The position numbers were made by a program, and so were the translations under genes. Below are positions 40,376 to 52,181 of a stretch of 64,000 nucleotides of DNA, one piece after another (the first letter of the stretch is position 1; each line of letters begins with the position of its first letter). The notes beneath the pieces are model-generated. The model was given only the letters and a program-made list of their open reading frames with translations. It was not told where the DNA came from and did not search any database. The DNA comes from Diacronema lutheri (taxonomy: Eukaryota; Haptophyta; Pavlovophyceae; Pavlovales; Pavlovaceae). The stretch is from contig JAGTXO010000040.1 in the NCBI GenBank assembly GCA_019448385.1, positions 186,001 through 250,000 of the forward strand. The letters are read 5' to 3'.

Positions 40376-43300
40376 ATGGCGCCGCCCTCGTCAACGAGCT
40401 GCAACGTACGTGTCGTCGCGCGCTTCCGCCCGCTAACCGAGCGCGAACTCGACGGCGTTGATGATCCGCCCGTCGAGCTTGCCATCGACCCGTCCGCGCG
40501 GCGCGTCGTGCTGACTGCCGACGCGGTGCGCGAGTCGTACACGCTCGACCGCGTCTTCGGCACCGCGGCGAGCCAGCGCGATGTTTACGAAAACGCGGCC
40601 GAGCCGCTCGCCGCAGACGTTTGCTCCGGCTTCAACGCCACCTTCATGGCCTACGGCCAGACCGGCTCGGGCAAGACGTACACGATGTGCGCGCCACCTC
40701 GCTTTGGCTCGACGCGCGCGCGCGCCACGCTGCGCCGACGCGGCGCGGCCCGCTCCGCCCGGTGAGCGTCGCTGCTCTGACCACCCTCGTTTACGCCATT
40801 GCTCGCCGCAGGCACGGCCCGTGCGCCGCGGGCGAGCTGCCCGAACCCGCCGCGGCCGGCGTGCTGCCGCGCGTGACGGCGCACGTGTTTGAAACGATCC
40901 GCTCCGACAACCGCGGCGCGTCGTTCATGATCTCGGTCTCATATTTAGAGGTGTACAAGGAGCGCGTGCGTGACTTGCTCAACCCGAGCAAGGGCAACCT
41001 CAAGATCTCCGAGAGCGCGCAGCGCGGCGTCTTTGTGCGCGATGCGACGACCGTGTATGCCAGCCGCGCGCCGCGCTGCCGCACGCGATGCAGTGCGATA
41101 CAGCAGCCGCGCGCGCAGCTTGATTGCTGCCGCCGCACGGAGCCGCCGCCCATCGATCGCGCGGCCGCGCGGCCTGCGGAGCCGAGCGCCCGCGCGTGGC
41201 GGCTCATCGGCGCCCAGCGCGGCGGCACGTCGCGCGCGCCTGCATCCGCACCCGCCCTCCTCCGTCCTCCGCACCCGCCCTCCTCCGTCCTCCGCGCCGC
41301 AGGTATGTCGGCTGCGAGGCGGACGTCCTCGGCCTCCTCCGGCTCGGCAACGCCTCGCGTGCGGTCGCAGCGACGTTGATGAACGAGCACTCGTCGCGCT
41401 CGCACTCCATCTTCTCGCTCGTCGTGCGCGCGACGCTCGCGGATGGCTCGACGAACGCCGGTGCGGCGCGGCCGCGCGCGTTGCCGCGCGCGCCGCGCGC
41501 CGCGCCGACCGTATCGACCGCGCGACGCGCGACGCGTGGCAGGCCTGCTGAACGCCGTTGACCTCGCGGGGTGCGAGAAGGTTTTCAAAACGGGCGCTTC
41601 GGGTGACACGCTTTTGGAAGCGCAGCAGATCAATAAGAGCCTCTCCGCGCTGGGCAACGTGATCTCGGCGCTCGCGGACGCAAAGGCGCACGTGCCGTAC
41701 CGGGACTCGTGCGGCGCGCGCCGGCCGTTCGTAGCCCAACGCGGCTGCCGCACCTGCCGCACCCACCCCCTACCAACCGGCCTTTGCCGATCCGACCGCA
41801 AGCGCATGGCTCGATCGCGCAGCGCGCGCTCCCATGTCTGCTTTCGCACAGCGCGCGCTGGCCTGCCCTTGCACAGCGCGCGCTTCGGCCCTGCCCAGCT
41901 CGCCGAGTATTTTTACACCCCCCAGTGATAACCCCCCCATTCCCCCCCCCCCCCCCCCCCCTCCTCCCCCAAACAGAAAGCTGACGCGGCTGCTCACCGA
42001 ATCGCTTGGCGGGAACGCGAAGACGACGCTCCTCGTCGCCTGTTCGCCCGCGCGCATTCACCTGCCCGAAACGCTCTCCACGCTCCGCTTCGCCGCGCGC
42101 GCCAAGAAGATTCTAAATGTGGTCACTGCAAACGTGCAGGAGTCGGCCGCGACGCTGGCGTCAATCAATACGGCGCTGCGCGCGCAGGTGCGGCGCGCCG
42201 ACCCAACCGCTCGCCGCTGCACCGGCCTGCGTGTGCCTCAACCCGCCGGGCTCGCCGTGCACGCCTCGCGCGCGCACGTGGCGCGGCGACGCGCGGCGCC
42301 GCCGCGCGGCAGTTGCGCCCCGCCCGCCCGGCAGCACACGAGCGCCGCCCGCCGCTTCCGCTGCGTGTGACACGCCGCGCGTGCGTGCACCAGGTGGACA
42401 GCCTTGCGCGCCAGCTGCGCGCGGCGCAGGCGAGCTGCGGCGTGCCAGGCGCGCCCGTCGGCGCGCGCGGCGCGCCCGCGCGCGCGGGCGGAACCGGCGC
42501 GGGCGGCGATGGCGGCGGCTTGGACGGCGCACACCGTGGCGGTGGCGGTGGCGGCGCGAGCGGTGACGGGCGCGCGCACGCCGAGGCGGTCGTCGCGCGC
42601 GCGCTCGCCGACGCGGCGGCGCGCAAGGCGCTCGAGGCGGAGTTGGAGGACAAAGCGGCGGCGCTCGACGATGCGCGCGATGCGGCGGACGCGGCGGCCG
42701 CCGAGGTGGACGCGCTCGGCAGCGCGCTCGCGGCGCGCGGCGCGCTGCTCGCAGTGGCGGAGGCGAGCGCGCGCGAACTTGAGGTGGCCGCGCGCACCCT
42801 CGCTGCCGAGCTGACGGAGGCAGAACTTGAGGGCGCCGTGCGCATGCAGCGCGACAGGTGAGCGCAGGCCCGGCTTGGTGCTTCTGCCCTGCCGCTTCCC
42901 CTCTCGCTCCCCCCTCTTTGCGTCACCGTTGACGGTCCCTGTTCCAGTGGCCGCTATATGCGCGCGCAGCTGCTCCACGCCTCGCGCGCTCCGCCGCTCC
43001 GCTCAACGCGCGCAACCGACGCGCGCCACTGCTGCTGCGGGGTTTTCAGATTGTTATTCCACTTCCTCTCTCCCTCCTTCCCAACCCCCACTTACTCCCC
43101 CTGCCCGCCCGCCCGCGCGCAGGTACGAGATGAACGTGCAGGCGGCGCGAATTGCGGCGCTCAGCGCGGCGCTCGCCGAGCAGCCGACGGGCGATAATGG
43201 CGGCTGCGTGGAGCTGCAGGATGGCGCCGCCTTTGCGAGCGAGGATGCGGGCGACGCGCTCGAGCGGTGCGCCACCGACCCGGCGGAGGGCGCGGAGGCG

Positions 43301-46300
43301 GCGGTCGCCGCCGCCGCGGCGAAAGCGCGCGAGCACGACACGAGCGCGCGCGCGGCGGCCGTCGCCGCGGCGGCGGACCGGCCGCAGCGGCTGCTCGCGA
43401 TGCTTGCCGCGACACGCGCCGAGCTCGCTGCAACGCACCGCACAAATCTGTCGCTGTCTGTGACGCTCGAGGGCAGCGCGCATCGCGAGGCGCAACTGAC
43501 GCTCGCGAGCGGCGCGGCGCGCGCGGCGGACGCGGATGCGCGGCGCGCCCGCGCCGAGGCGGACACGCTGCGCTCGCGCTGCGCCGAGCTCGAGCTGCGC
43601 GCCGCCGCCGCCGAGGCCGCGGCAGAGGAGGCGATGTGTGCGGTCGCGGCGGCAGTCTCGCCACCGCACCACGCGCGCGCGCACGCCGAGCGCCGACGGC
43701 CGGCTGGCGCGGACGGCGGCCTGAGCGGCGACGGCGGCGACGGCGGCGCAGACCACGAGTCGGACGACGGCGAGCGCGGCGACGGTGCGCGGCCGCCGGC
43801 GTCGCGCGACACGCGCGGCGACGCGCGGCGCTGCGCGGCGTACACGGGCGCCTACCCGTCGTGGCTGCACGCGTCGGGCGGCCATTTCGGCAACGTTGTC
43901 CGCCCGGCGCCGATCGGCCCGGCGGCGCACTCGCAGTGGCTCCTCACGCTGACCGCGGCCGCGCCGCCGCTCGCCGTGCCGGCGGACGCGTTCGCGCGGC
44001 GCGAGACGTTTGGGCAGCACCTGCTGCGCGGGCGCCGAGCGCAGCCTTCGCCGGGTGGCAAGGGCGGTCAGTCGCAGCAGGTGCAGCCAGCACAGAACGG
44101 CCGCGGCGGCCCTGGGCCTCCCGCAACGGACTCGCGCGGCGAAACAACGCAGCCCCACTGCGCCAACAGCAATGGCGGCCCGATCTCGCCGCTCGCGGCC
44201 GGCACAAGCTCCATGGCGACGCCCGCGCGCAGCGGCGCCGTCGGCGGGCATAGCGTGGCGACGCCGTCGAGCGTGCGCGCGTTTGCGTTGCAGAGCGCGC
44301 TGCGCGCGGATGTAGCCCGGTTGGAGAGCGCGCGCACCGCGCTCGCGCGCCAGGTGGCCGAGCTGCAAGCGAGGCGTGAGGCGCTTACGGGTAGCGCCGA
44401 ATCGGGCGCAACGCACGACGCGCGCGCAGCCGCTGCACGACCGTCGCCCCTCACGCCAACGCTGGCGGCGCGCGCTGCGCTAGCCGCAAACGCACCGCCG
44501 GCTGAGCTGGGCGTAGTCGCGCAGGCGGCGCCCGCGAGTGAAGGCTCGTCTGTGGCAACGCCACCGTGCGCGCACGCGTGTTCTCCGCCCGGCTCGAACG
44601 CGCTGCCCGCCTCTGCCGACCAGCGCGCCGAGTCGGACCTGCGCGCGCGACTCTTTGCCTCGGAGGCGCGCGTGCGTGCGCTCGCGCGCGAGGTCGACGA
44701 TCGGGCGCGCGACGCGGTGGCCTCGCGCCGTCTACTCGTCGGCGGCGTCGAGGCGCGCGGCGAGGTGAGTCATCCGGCCAACGCGAGCGCGCGGCGCGCT
44801 CTGGACGCGCACGTCGGCGATGCGGGTGCCCTGTCCAGCGATTCGCTGGCCGTGACGCCGCCGTCACCGGCCGGGTGTGCGCTCGGGGCGGGCTGCAACG
44901 CGCCGCCATCGGCCGCGCAGCCGTCGCCCTTTGGCCAGCGCTTCTCCGCGGTGAAGGTGCCGCTCGCCTACTCGCCCTCCTTCGAGCAGCGCGAGGCGCA
45001 CGCCGCCGCGCCCGAGGCGGTCGGTGCGGACACGCTCGCAGACGATGCGGCATGCGCGGCGAACGACGACGCGTACGGGCGCGCACACGGGCGTGATGGC
45101 GTGCCACAGCGGGCAATGTCGCCACAGCTCGCCTTTGCAAAGGTGCCCGCCGCTACATGCGCGCAAGCATCGCCGTGCACGGACAGCTTGCACCCTGACG
45201 AACGCGCTGCGCCGCGCCGCGAGGCCAACGTGCACGACATGCCCTCCCCTCCTCCGCCCGTTGCCCCTGCCGTGGCTGCGCCTGCTTCGTCGGCATTCGC
45301 GCCATCGGCATCCGCAGCGCGCGCGCCGCGCATCTTGGCCACACCGCCCGCCGAGCCGCCGACGCCGCGCTCGCGCCGTGCGCAGCCGCCGCGTTCGCCG
45401 TGCGCGGCTGAAGCGGAGGTCGGAGCCCGCAGCCCGCTCGCAGCCGCTTCGCGCACACTGCCGCTGCTGCCGCTGCTCGCCTCGCCAGCGCGTGCGGACG
45501 GCGCGGTCGATCAGCCGCTGCGCGCCGAGAATGCGGCGCGTTCCCCCGAGTCGGACGGCGCGCGAAGCGTGCGTGACGCGATCGAGGAAGGCTCGGCGGC
45601 CGCGTGTCGCGCCGCGCACGTGGGCGCGGCGGCGAGCGCTGACGCGCTCGCGCGTGAGGCGGCGGCCATCGTGCGCATGCGTGCTGCGGAGGCGGCGGTC
45701 GAGGCGGCAAACGCCTCGGCCGCCGAGCGCGAGGGCGCGATGCGCGCCGAGGTGGCGGCGGCGCATGCGCTCGCGGACGCGCTCGGTGCCGAAGCCGAGA
45801 TGGCGCGCGCCGAGCTGCGCGACGCGGCGGCGCAGCGTGGCGCCGAGGCCGCCGCGCTCGACGCACTGCGCGCAGAGCACGCCGCCGAGCACGCCGCCGC
45901 GCGCGCCGCGTGCGCGGCGGCTGCTAACGCGGAGGCGGCCGCTCGTGCGCAGCTGCGTGACGAGACGGCGCGCTGGCGCAAGGCGATGGCGGCGCTCGAG
46001 GCGGAGCGCGGCAACGTGCGCGTGCTGCTGCGCGTGCGCCCACTCTCCGACGCGGAGGCGGCGCGCGCTGAGCCGGCCACGCTCGTCGTCCTGGACGATA
46101 ACACGGCCGCGCTCTACGACGGACCGTCGCCGGCGCGCTGCACCGCAGACGCGGGCGCACAGCGGCGTGGCGGGCCTGCCGACCGCTTGGCGCGCGGCGC
46201 AAGTGCGCGCGAGGCGATCGCGGGCGCGATCTTGCCGAGCGGCTTTGGCACCGACGGCGGCGCCAGCAGCTCGTCCGCCGTGAGCGCGGCCGCGCCCTGT

Positions 46301-48511
46301 GATGCGGCCGCCGCGCCGGGCGCCAAGCCTCCGCTCGTCTTCGACTTTTCGCGCGCCTTTGCGCCCTCGGTCTCGCAGGCCGCCTTCTTCGACATGTCGG
46401 GCGTCGGCGCGCTCGTCGACGATGTGCTCGACGGTCGGGCTGCATCCGTGCTGGCCTACGGCCAGACAGGCTCTGGCAAGACCTTCACAATGTTTGGCCC
46501 GTCGCAGCAGCTCGCACCGAAGCGCGCGCTAGCCGGCGGTGGCATGGACGGCGCGACGCCGCCGCTCGGCGACGGCGCGGGCCTCGTGCAGCGCGCGGTC
46601 GCGCTGCTCTTCGAGCGCGTCAGCGCAAGCGCGAGCATGGACGCGAGCACTTACGCGCGCGTGAGCATAAGCGTGACGCTCGTTGAGCTCCACAATGACG
46701 CGTTGCGCGACCTGCTCGCGCCCGCCGACCATGCGGGCGGAGGCCGCGCCGGCGCGAGTGCGCTGGCGCGCGCGAGCGCGAGCGGCATTGCGCCCAGCGC
46801 TGTCGCCTCCGCGCCGCCCACGCTCTCGATTCGGGAGGACGCGTGGGGCGGCGCGTACGTGCGCGGCGCGACGTGCGCGCAGGTACACAGCGCTGCCGAG
46901 CTGCTCGCGCATGTGTGCACGGCCCTTGCGCGTCGCGCGACGTCAACAACACACCTCAATGCCGAGTCCTCGCGCTCGCATTTGCTCCTCGCCGTCGGCG
47001 TGCACACGCGCGCGCCGGACAGCGCGCCACGCACAGCGAGCGGAGCGGCCGCGGCGGCTGCGAGCGGCACGCTGCGCGGCAAGCTCGTGTTTGCAGACCT
47101 GGCGGGGAGCGAGCGCGTGGGGAGGTCGGGCGCGGCTGACGATGCGGGGCTGATGCGCGAGGCGCGCAGCATCAACAAGTCGCTCGCCGCACTCTCAGAC
47201 GTTGTCTGCGCGCTCACGCAGAAGGTGTGCGACCGAACAAGACCGTGGGCGCAATCGGCCTCGTGCGCTGATGCGGACGATCACGCCGGGCGATCGCGGC
47301 TGCGACTCACCCCCGCGCGTCTGTTCGCGCACCCGTCGCCACCGCTCGGTTCGCGCAGGAGTCGCACGTGCCGTACCGCAACGCCAAGCTCACGGCGCTG
47401 CTCAAGGACTCGCTTGGTGGCACGGCGCGCGCGCTCCTCGTCGTCGCCGCGTCGCCCGCGCTCGACTCGCGCGACGAGACACTCTGCGCGCTGCACTTCG
47501 CGGCACGCGCGCGGCTCGTCGTCAACTCGGCGCCACGGCACGTCGAGACGCGCGCCATTACGCGGTTGCAGCGCCGTGTGTCCGAGCTGGTGCGTGCAAT
47601 GGCGGTGATGCGCGGCCGCCGTGCGTCGTGGGCAGGCCCGCGCGCGGTGGAGGGGATTGGTTGCGCCGCGCATGCACGCTGGCAAGCGTGCGCTTGCGCA
47701 GGAGAAGTCACGCTACCCGAACGTGCCAGAAGCATGCCACAGCATGACTCACTTCACCCCAGCAGCTCGCACAGCAGACAGAGCGCGCAGCGATCGCGTG
47801 CCGTGCGCGCACGCGCGCGCTCGCTTGCGCCGCGCGCTCATCGGCGCACGATGCGCGCGCCCTCCCGCACGCGCAAAGGAGGCGGCATTGGCTGCCGCTG
47901 GCACTGCGCAGGCGCACGATTTCCTCGCCGCTTTCGATGACGCGACGAGCCCTGCTTGCACAGACGCCGACGCGGAGGGTGCAACAACGGTGCTGACTGA
48001 AGCCGAGACCGCTTCAGATATGGCACCTGCCGCACCACCGCGCGCAGGAAGCGGCAGCCCGCCCCTGCCGGCCGAGCGAGTGCCACCCAGCGGCCTCGCG
48101 CACGCCGCTGCCATGCGCCGCGAGGGCGGCGAGAACAGGCCAGCAGCCGCCAACCTGCACACTGGCTCCTCGTGCGGCTCGGCGGGCTTCGCGCCAGGCG
48201 CCGGCAAGGCGCGCACGGGCCACGCAACGCTTGGCGCGCAGATCTTGACGTCCGCACCGAACAACGCGGCGCGGCCCTCCTCCGCCTCGGCGCACGCCCA
48301 GGGCGCGAAGCACCACGTGCGCACGGCGAGCGCCTTGGCATCGAGCGTCACTGCCGACGCGCGCGCAGCGACGGCGGCGGCCAGGCGAGCTTTGCCGCCT
48401 GCCGCGAACGCTGTGCGCCCGTGGCCGCAGCGCCTGGTGGGGCAGCCAACGCCGAGCAAGCCTCGCGACGGTACGCACACACTGCGCAATCCGGGCCTGT
48501 CCGGCCAGTAG
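40376..48511 (+). CDS. Dual-motor kinesin: N-terminal kinesin-1-like plus C-terminal kinesin-14-like motor
   Basis: Nine exons: 40376-40686, 40812-41054, 41303-41460, 41543-41708, 41977-42187, 42394-42857, 43123-47224, 47359-47604 and 47912-48511. They sum to 2,167 codons in frame. Motor 1 starts at once ([19 protein letters not shown]), with P-loop [11 protein letters not shown], switch [12 protein letters not shown], switch [10 protein letters not shown] and HVPYRDSKLTRLL, resembling kinesin-1. Coiled coils (exon 6 to about 43630) and a disordered Pro/Ser/Ala-rich middle follow. A heptad neck (about 45640-46010) leads into motor 2: [72 protein letters not shown]. The neck-GNVRV..RVRPL junction is the kinesin-14 hallmark. 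Exon 7 alone links the coiled-coil tail of motor 1 to all but the end of motor 2. It could crosslink or slide microtubules with opposed polarity. The last intron (47605-47911) is the least certain. Confidence 0.85.
41936..41976 (+). repeat. C-rich tract abutting a kinesin splice acceptor
   Basis: A C run of about 27 bases (41944-41970), interrupted by T, ends CCCCCAAACAG at the acceptor of exon 5. It acts as an extended polypyrimidine tract, paralleling the one in the HDAC gene. Confidence 0.8.
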
Positions 48512-48519
48512 GGCGAGCT

Positions 48520-49048
48520 AGTGAGTGCGCCGCGCCCGCGCAGGCAGAGCCGGGCATCGAGTCGAAGTGCACCGCGCCCGCACAGGCAGAGCCGGGCAGC
48601 GAGTCCGAGAGCGTCGCGCCCGCGCCCGCGCCTGCGCCGGCAGAGCCGCGCACGGAGCCCAAATGCGTCAACGTGCCGCCGAACTCGCCCAAGCTCTTGT
48701 CGGTCGACAGCCAGGCCACCGAGCACAAGACCTACTACGGACTCACCGTGCTCGCCGCCTGCAAGCGCCTCGAGTTCACGCACGCGCCTGAGTCTGTGCA
48801 GGCCGAGGTCACTTGGTCCAAGCGCGCCAAGGTTCCGGCCATCGGCGCATCGAGCCGCTGGCTGCGCAACACGGCCGTGCGCAACACCCGCAGCTCGGCC
48901 AAGGGCAAGTAGAGCTGCCCGAGCAGCGGCGCATCCGCAGCGAGCTCAGTCGCGAGCATTGTCCCAGGCCGCGCCCTCCATGGAGTGCACGCGCACTCGG
49001 CACGGTCCGGTCAGTCAGAGCGCCTCAGCTCGCGCGATGACAGTTGCG

Positions 49049-49080
<32 letters not shown>

Positions 49081-49085
49081 AATCG
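48520..49085 (+). repeat. Dispersed repeat R1, copy 2
   Basis: Homologous to 14146-14700 (minus). This copy reads through in one frame (to a stop at 48910-48912): AEPGIESKCTAPAQAEPGSE, EPRTEPKCVNVPPNSPKLLS, then YYGLTVLAACKRLEFTHAPE and ASSRWLRNTAVRNTRSSAKG. It then ends in a run of 30 or more Cs (49050-49079) and TCGTACTCTCA. It abuts the kinesin stop at 48511. The frame also continues upstream into the kinesin 3-prime region in another frame, so the true left boundary is not certain. Family unknown. Confidence 0.7.
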
Positions 49086-49090
49086 TACTC

Positions 49091-50473
49091 TCAATGCCCT
49101 CGCAGCCGCTGCGCATCTCGCGCGCCCTCGCCGCCCGGCTCGCCGGCGGTGCCAGAGGATGCGCGCTCGGCCGTTTTGCCCGGCCCGCGCCCACCCCGCC
49201 CACGGCCGTTTCGCGCCGCCGTCCGCTCCGCCCGCGTCCGCTTGCGCTTGGGCGCGGGCGCGAGCGCGGCGCCCGGGCGCTTGTCGTCGACCTCGCCGCA
49301 CAGGACGGTGAGCTGCGCAAAGTCGGTCGCAAAGGAGGAGATCTCGCGGCCCTGCGAGCGCAGGCCAACGTACTCGTCGTCGAGGAAGGCGCTAAGGATG
49401 CGCGAGCGGTTCTTCTCGATGTACACGACGCTGTTGTCGCCCGTCTCCAGCGCCGACCAGGAGCACGTCCATTCTTCGCACTCGATCTTGCCGAGCGCCT
49501 CGACGAGCCCGGTTGCAGAGAAGGGGAGGAGAAGGGGGGAGAAGCGCAGCGGCTGGTCCGGGTAGGAGCGGACGATGGGCACGCCGCCGAGGTCGACGAC
49601 GATGCGCACGAGCTCGCAGAGCGCCTTGTGGAAGGCCTCCTTTTTTTGCTTGACTGCCGCCCCGAGCGCCCCGTCCGCCGTGGTCCCCGTGCCCCCTGCG
49701 CCGTGGTCGTACTTGGGCATGTGCGACTTGACCCAGCTCGCGATGCGGGTCGGGTACTCGCCGCCGAGCGGCTTCATCTCCCGGCGGAGCGCCGCACGCG
49801 CGACGGCCGCCACCTTGCGGCCAAAAACATCGGGAAGGTCCGACGCGCCGTCCATCAGCGCCCTTCGCGCGTCGGGATCGGCCTTGTAGGCGGTTCGCAC
49901 GGCGAGCAGGACGGCGCGCGAGAAGTTCTTCTCGACGAGTTTGCCAAGTGTCGTCACGTACTCTCGATTGTTGAGGCTCAGCAGCCCGAGGAGCCCCGAC
50001 GTGGAAAAGCCAGGCTCGCTATCGGCGAGCGAGAGCGCCTCTCTGTAGTGCTTCTCGATCGCCTTGCGCACGCTGTCGCGCAGCGTCGCTGTCGCGCCCG
50101 GCACCGACTGCGCTCTGGATGGTTGAGCGATCACGGATGGCGGAGCAATCACGTATTGGATGGCGGCAAGAAGCCCGTCCGGCTTAAAGAGCTGCAGCAT
50201 GTTAGCCCAGCCATTGCGGCGAGCCACACCGACGACGACGGGCACGAGGAGCCTGGAGGTGCGGACGATGGGCTCGATCCGGCGAGCGAGGACGCGGAGC
50301 GCCTCATGGTTCTCTGGCCGCAATGCGCGCTTAGCTGGCATTATGCGCGAGCGCACCCCCGCGATCCTGCTCGCGAGTTCTTTGCTCTGCGCCGCTCTGC
50401 GCCGTTCGCGCTTGGCCCGGGACATCGGCATCGCTCTCTCCCCTTTTGAGTCCCTGTGGCTCTCTCGGATCAC
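49091..50473 (-). CDS. Orphan 460-residue protein, unrecognised
   Basis: A single uninterrupted frame with balanced composition, including Ile, Lys, Tyr, Trp and Asn, unlike the Ala/Arg-rich shadows around it. ATG at 50473 or, more likely, 50431 (MPMSRAKRERRRAAQSKE). A basic N-terminus precedes a mostly helical body (LLGLLSLNNREYVTTLGKLV, DLPDVFGRKVAAVARAALRR) and a beta-rich part (GGVPIVRSYPDQPLRFSPLL, DNSVVYIEKNRSRILSAFLD). It ends in the basic tail PKRKRTRAERTAARNGRGRG, a likely nuclear signal. The frame ends inside the far edge of R1, and its start lies 31 bp from the hAT-like element. It could be a mobile-element protein or a lineage-specific gene. No family recognised. Confidence 0.65.
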   Translation of the reverse strand: MIRESHRDSKGERAMPMSRAKRERRRAAQSKELASRIAGVRSRIMPAKRALRPENHEALRVLARRIEPIVRTSRLLVPVVVGVARRNGWANMLQLFKPDGLLAAIQYVIAPPSVIAQPSRAQSVPGATATLRDSVRKAIEKHYREALSLADSEPGFSTSGLLGLLSLNNREYVTTLGKLVEKNFSRAVLLAVRTAYKADPDARRALMDGASDLPDVFGRKVAAVARAALRREMKPLGGEYPTRIASWVKSHMPKYDHGAGGTGTTADGALGAAVKQKKEAFHKALCELVRIVVDLGGVPIVRSYPDQPLRFSPLLLPFSATGLVEALGKIECEEWTCSWSALETGDNSVVYIEKNRSRILSAFLDDEYVGLRSQGREISSFATDFAQLTVLCGEVDDKRPGAALAPAPKRKRTRAERTAARNGRGRGGRGPGKTAERASSGTAGEPGGEGARDAQRLRGH

Positions 50474-50503
50474 AGGTCGAGCCGGCGTTTTTCGCGTTTT
50501 GGG

Positions 50504-51525
50504 CAGTGCTCGGCGTTTACGCCGAGCGAAGAAATTTTCTGAACGTTTAGACTGGGCCGTGGGCTTGTTTACACCTGAACGAACCGTTCATTTACATACT
50601 AACGACGCTTACAGGCGGGTCAGCAGGAGGGGCGCGCACGGGGCCGAGGCTGGACAAACGGAGCGAGCGAAAGGGCGCACGCAACATCAGGCCGAAATCA
50701 GGGCGTCGACCCTGTGCACGCCGGCAGCGGGAACGGCCGGGACGGCAAGGACGTGGCAGGACGCGTCATGGGCGGACACCCACACACGCCTAGCCACCCC
50801 TCGCCGGCCCCCGCCGGCCGCCGCCGCCGTCGCCGCGCCGGAAGCAGAGGCCGTCCACACCGCCGCAGGCGTCCACATCCGCCTGGACGCCGTGAGCCGC
50901 GTGGCGGTGCGGCGGCGCCTGTCCGCGCGCCATCTGCGCGCGCGCGAGCAGGAGCTGCGCGTGCCCACGCACGACGCACGCGGCGAGCTGGAGGCGCATG
51001 TGGCGCTCGAGGGCCGCGCGGGCGACGTCGCGCGAGGGCGCGCCCATGCGCGCCATCCACGCGTCCGCGCCCATGTGCGAGAAGGTGACGAGCAGGTCGG
51101 CGAGGCCGGCCGACCACTCGCCGAACGAGCCGATGACCAGCGCGCGGATCGGCGGGAACGAGTTGAGGCGCGCCTGCATCGGGCCCACCTGGCCCGGCTG
51201 CATGCCGAAGAGCTCCTCGTCGAGTTGAGCGCGCGATCTAAATGAGCGGGGACGGTCTGGAGTACTTTCATCGCCGAATGAGCGGGGATGTCGAGTTGAG
51301 CGGGGACGGTGCCGGCTCGTGATGATGGCGCGAGGCGGTTACTGCCGCTGCGTAACGCGTGACGTTCACGTAAACGTTCATGAACGTTTATGTGAACATG
51401 AACGGTTACGCACCTCAGGTCCGAACGAGCGCGCGATCTAAATGAGCGTTCATGAACGTTTGTTCATGAAAGTTCATCTGTTCACGTTCATCGTTCATGA
51501 ACGCCTTTCGTAAACGCCGAGCACG
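50504..51525. mobile_element. hAT-like DNA transposon, non-autonomous, 1,022 bp
   Basis: Terminal inverted repeats: left CAGTGCTCGGCGTTTACG (50504-50521), right complement CGTGCTCGGCGTTTACG (ending 51525). An exact 8-bp target-site duplication, GTTTTGGG, flanks it at 50496-50503 and 51526-51533. The CAGTG start and 8-bp duplication fit hAT. Subterminal zones are AT-rich and full of the palindromic motif GTTCATGAACG (51374-51503). GCGCGCGATCTAAATGAGCG occurs twice (near 51228 and 51428). No transposase is seen; the GC-rich middle appears to be a captured gene fragment. Intact ends and an exact duplication suggest a recent insertion. Confidence 0.85.
50790..51203 (-). pseudogene. Captured coding fragment inside the hAT-like element
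   Basis: The minus frame reads MQARLNSFPPIRALVIGSFG, then EWSAGLADLLVTFSHMGADA, WMARMGAPSRDVARAALERH and MRLQLAACVVRGHAQLLLAR, before turning into Arg/Gly-rich sequence. The first about 75 residues look like real protein, while GC content and codon use match the host rather than the element's AT-rich ends. Its source is unknown. Confidence 0.5.
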
Positions 51526-51533
51526 GTTTTGGG

Positions 51534-52181
51534 GAGGGGCGGCCTATGGGTACGATGGTCCGTCCAATCACGTCATCACCGAAGGCGTGTGTATGCCGGA
51601 GGCGTTCGTCTTCGCGACGTCCGAAAACGACAAATTGCTTTAACATCGTTGGGCCTTTGGGGACCCCCTTTGTACTTCGCCCTTTGTACTTCGCCCACGT
51701 CCTTGCGCCGGCGCCGTTCATCGCCGCCGCTGCGCGTTGGCAATCTGTCGCGATGCAGGCGACGCGCGCGCTCACAACGCCCAAGCCGCCGCACACCTTG
51801 CCGCGAGGAGGTCACCTTGCCGCGGCGCCGCACACCTTGTTGCGGCGCCCCACGCTCGCGCACTGCGTGCGCAGCCGAGATGGCGCGTGGTAAACGTTTT
51901 ACGCGCCGGCACGGCGCTGTGCCGCGCTCATGCCGGGCGGACACGCATGCCGCCGCCTCTCCAGCCTCGTGGCACCCAAAGCTCGAGGCTGCGGCGGCCG
52001 GTCAGCGCCCCAGCTGGCGCGGCCGGCGGCGCGGCCGCGCTGCCCGCTGGCGCAAGCGAGGTCGCGAGCGCCGACGCGTTCAAAGCGACACTGCGCGCGT
52101 CCGCCCTCGAGCAGCATGGTTCAGGGGTCTTTACCGCCATGAACAACGCGCCCGCATCCACGTCGAGTTGCCAGCCTGGAA
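51534..52181. other. Gap with no confident gene
   Basis: A short plus frame (51546-51893; contains IVGPLGTPFVLRPLYFAHVL) is the only part with mixed composition. A small direct duplication, TTTGTACTTCGCCC, occurs at 51670 and 51684. The 3-prime UTR of the downstream minus-strand gene should lie at its right end. Nothing else is supportable. Confidence 0.4.

Noticed and set aside
42827-47608. Separate kinesin-14 gene starting inside 42827-43123
   Set aside because: The first 300 bases of that open frame lie in intron 6. The exon begins at an acceptor (43123) in phase with the upstream kinesin coiled-coil exon.
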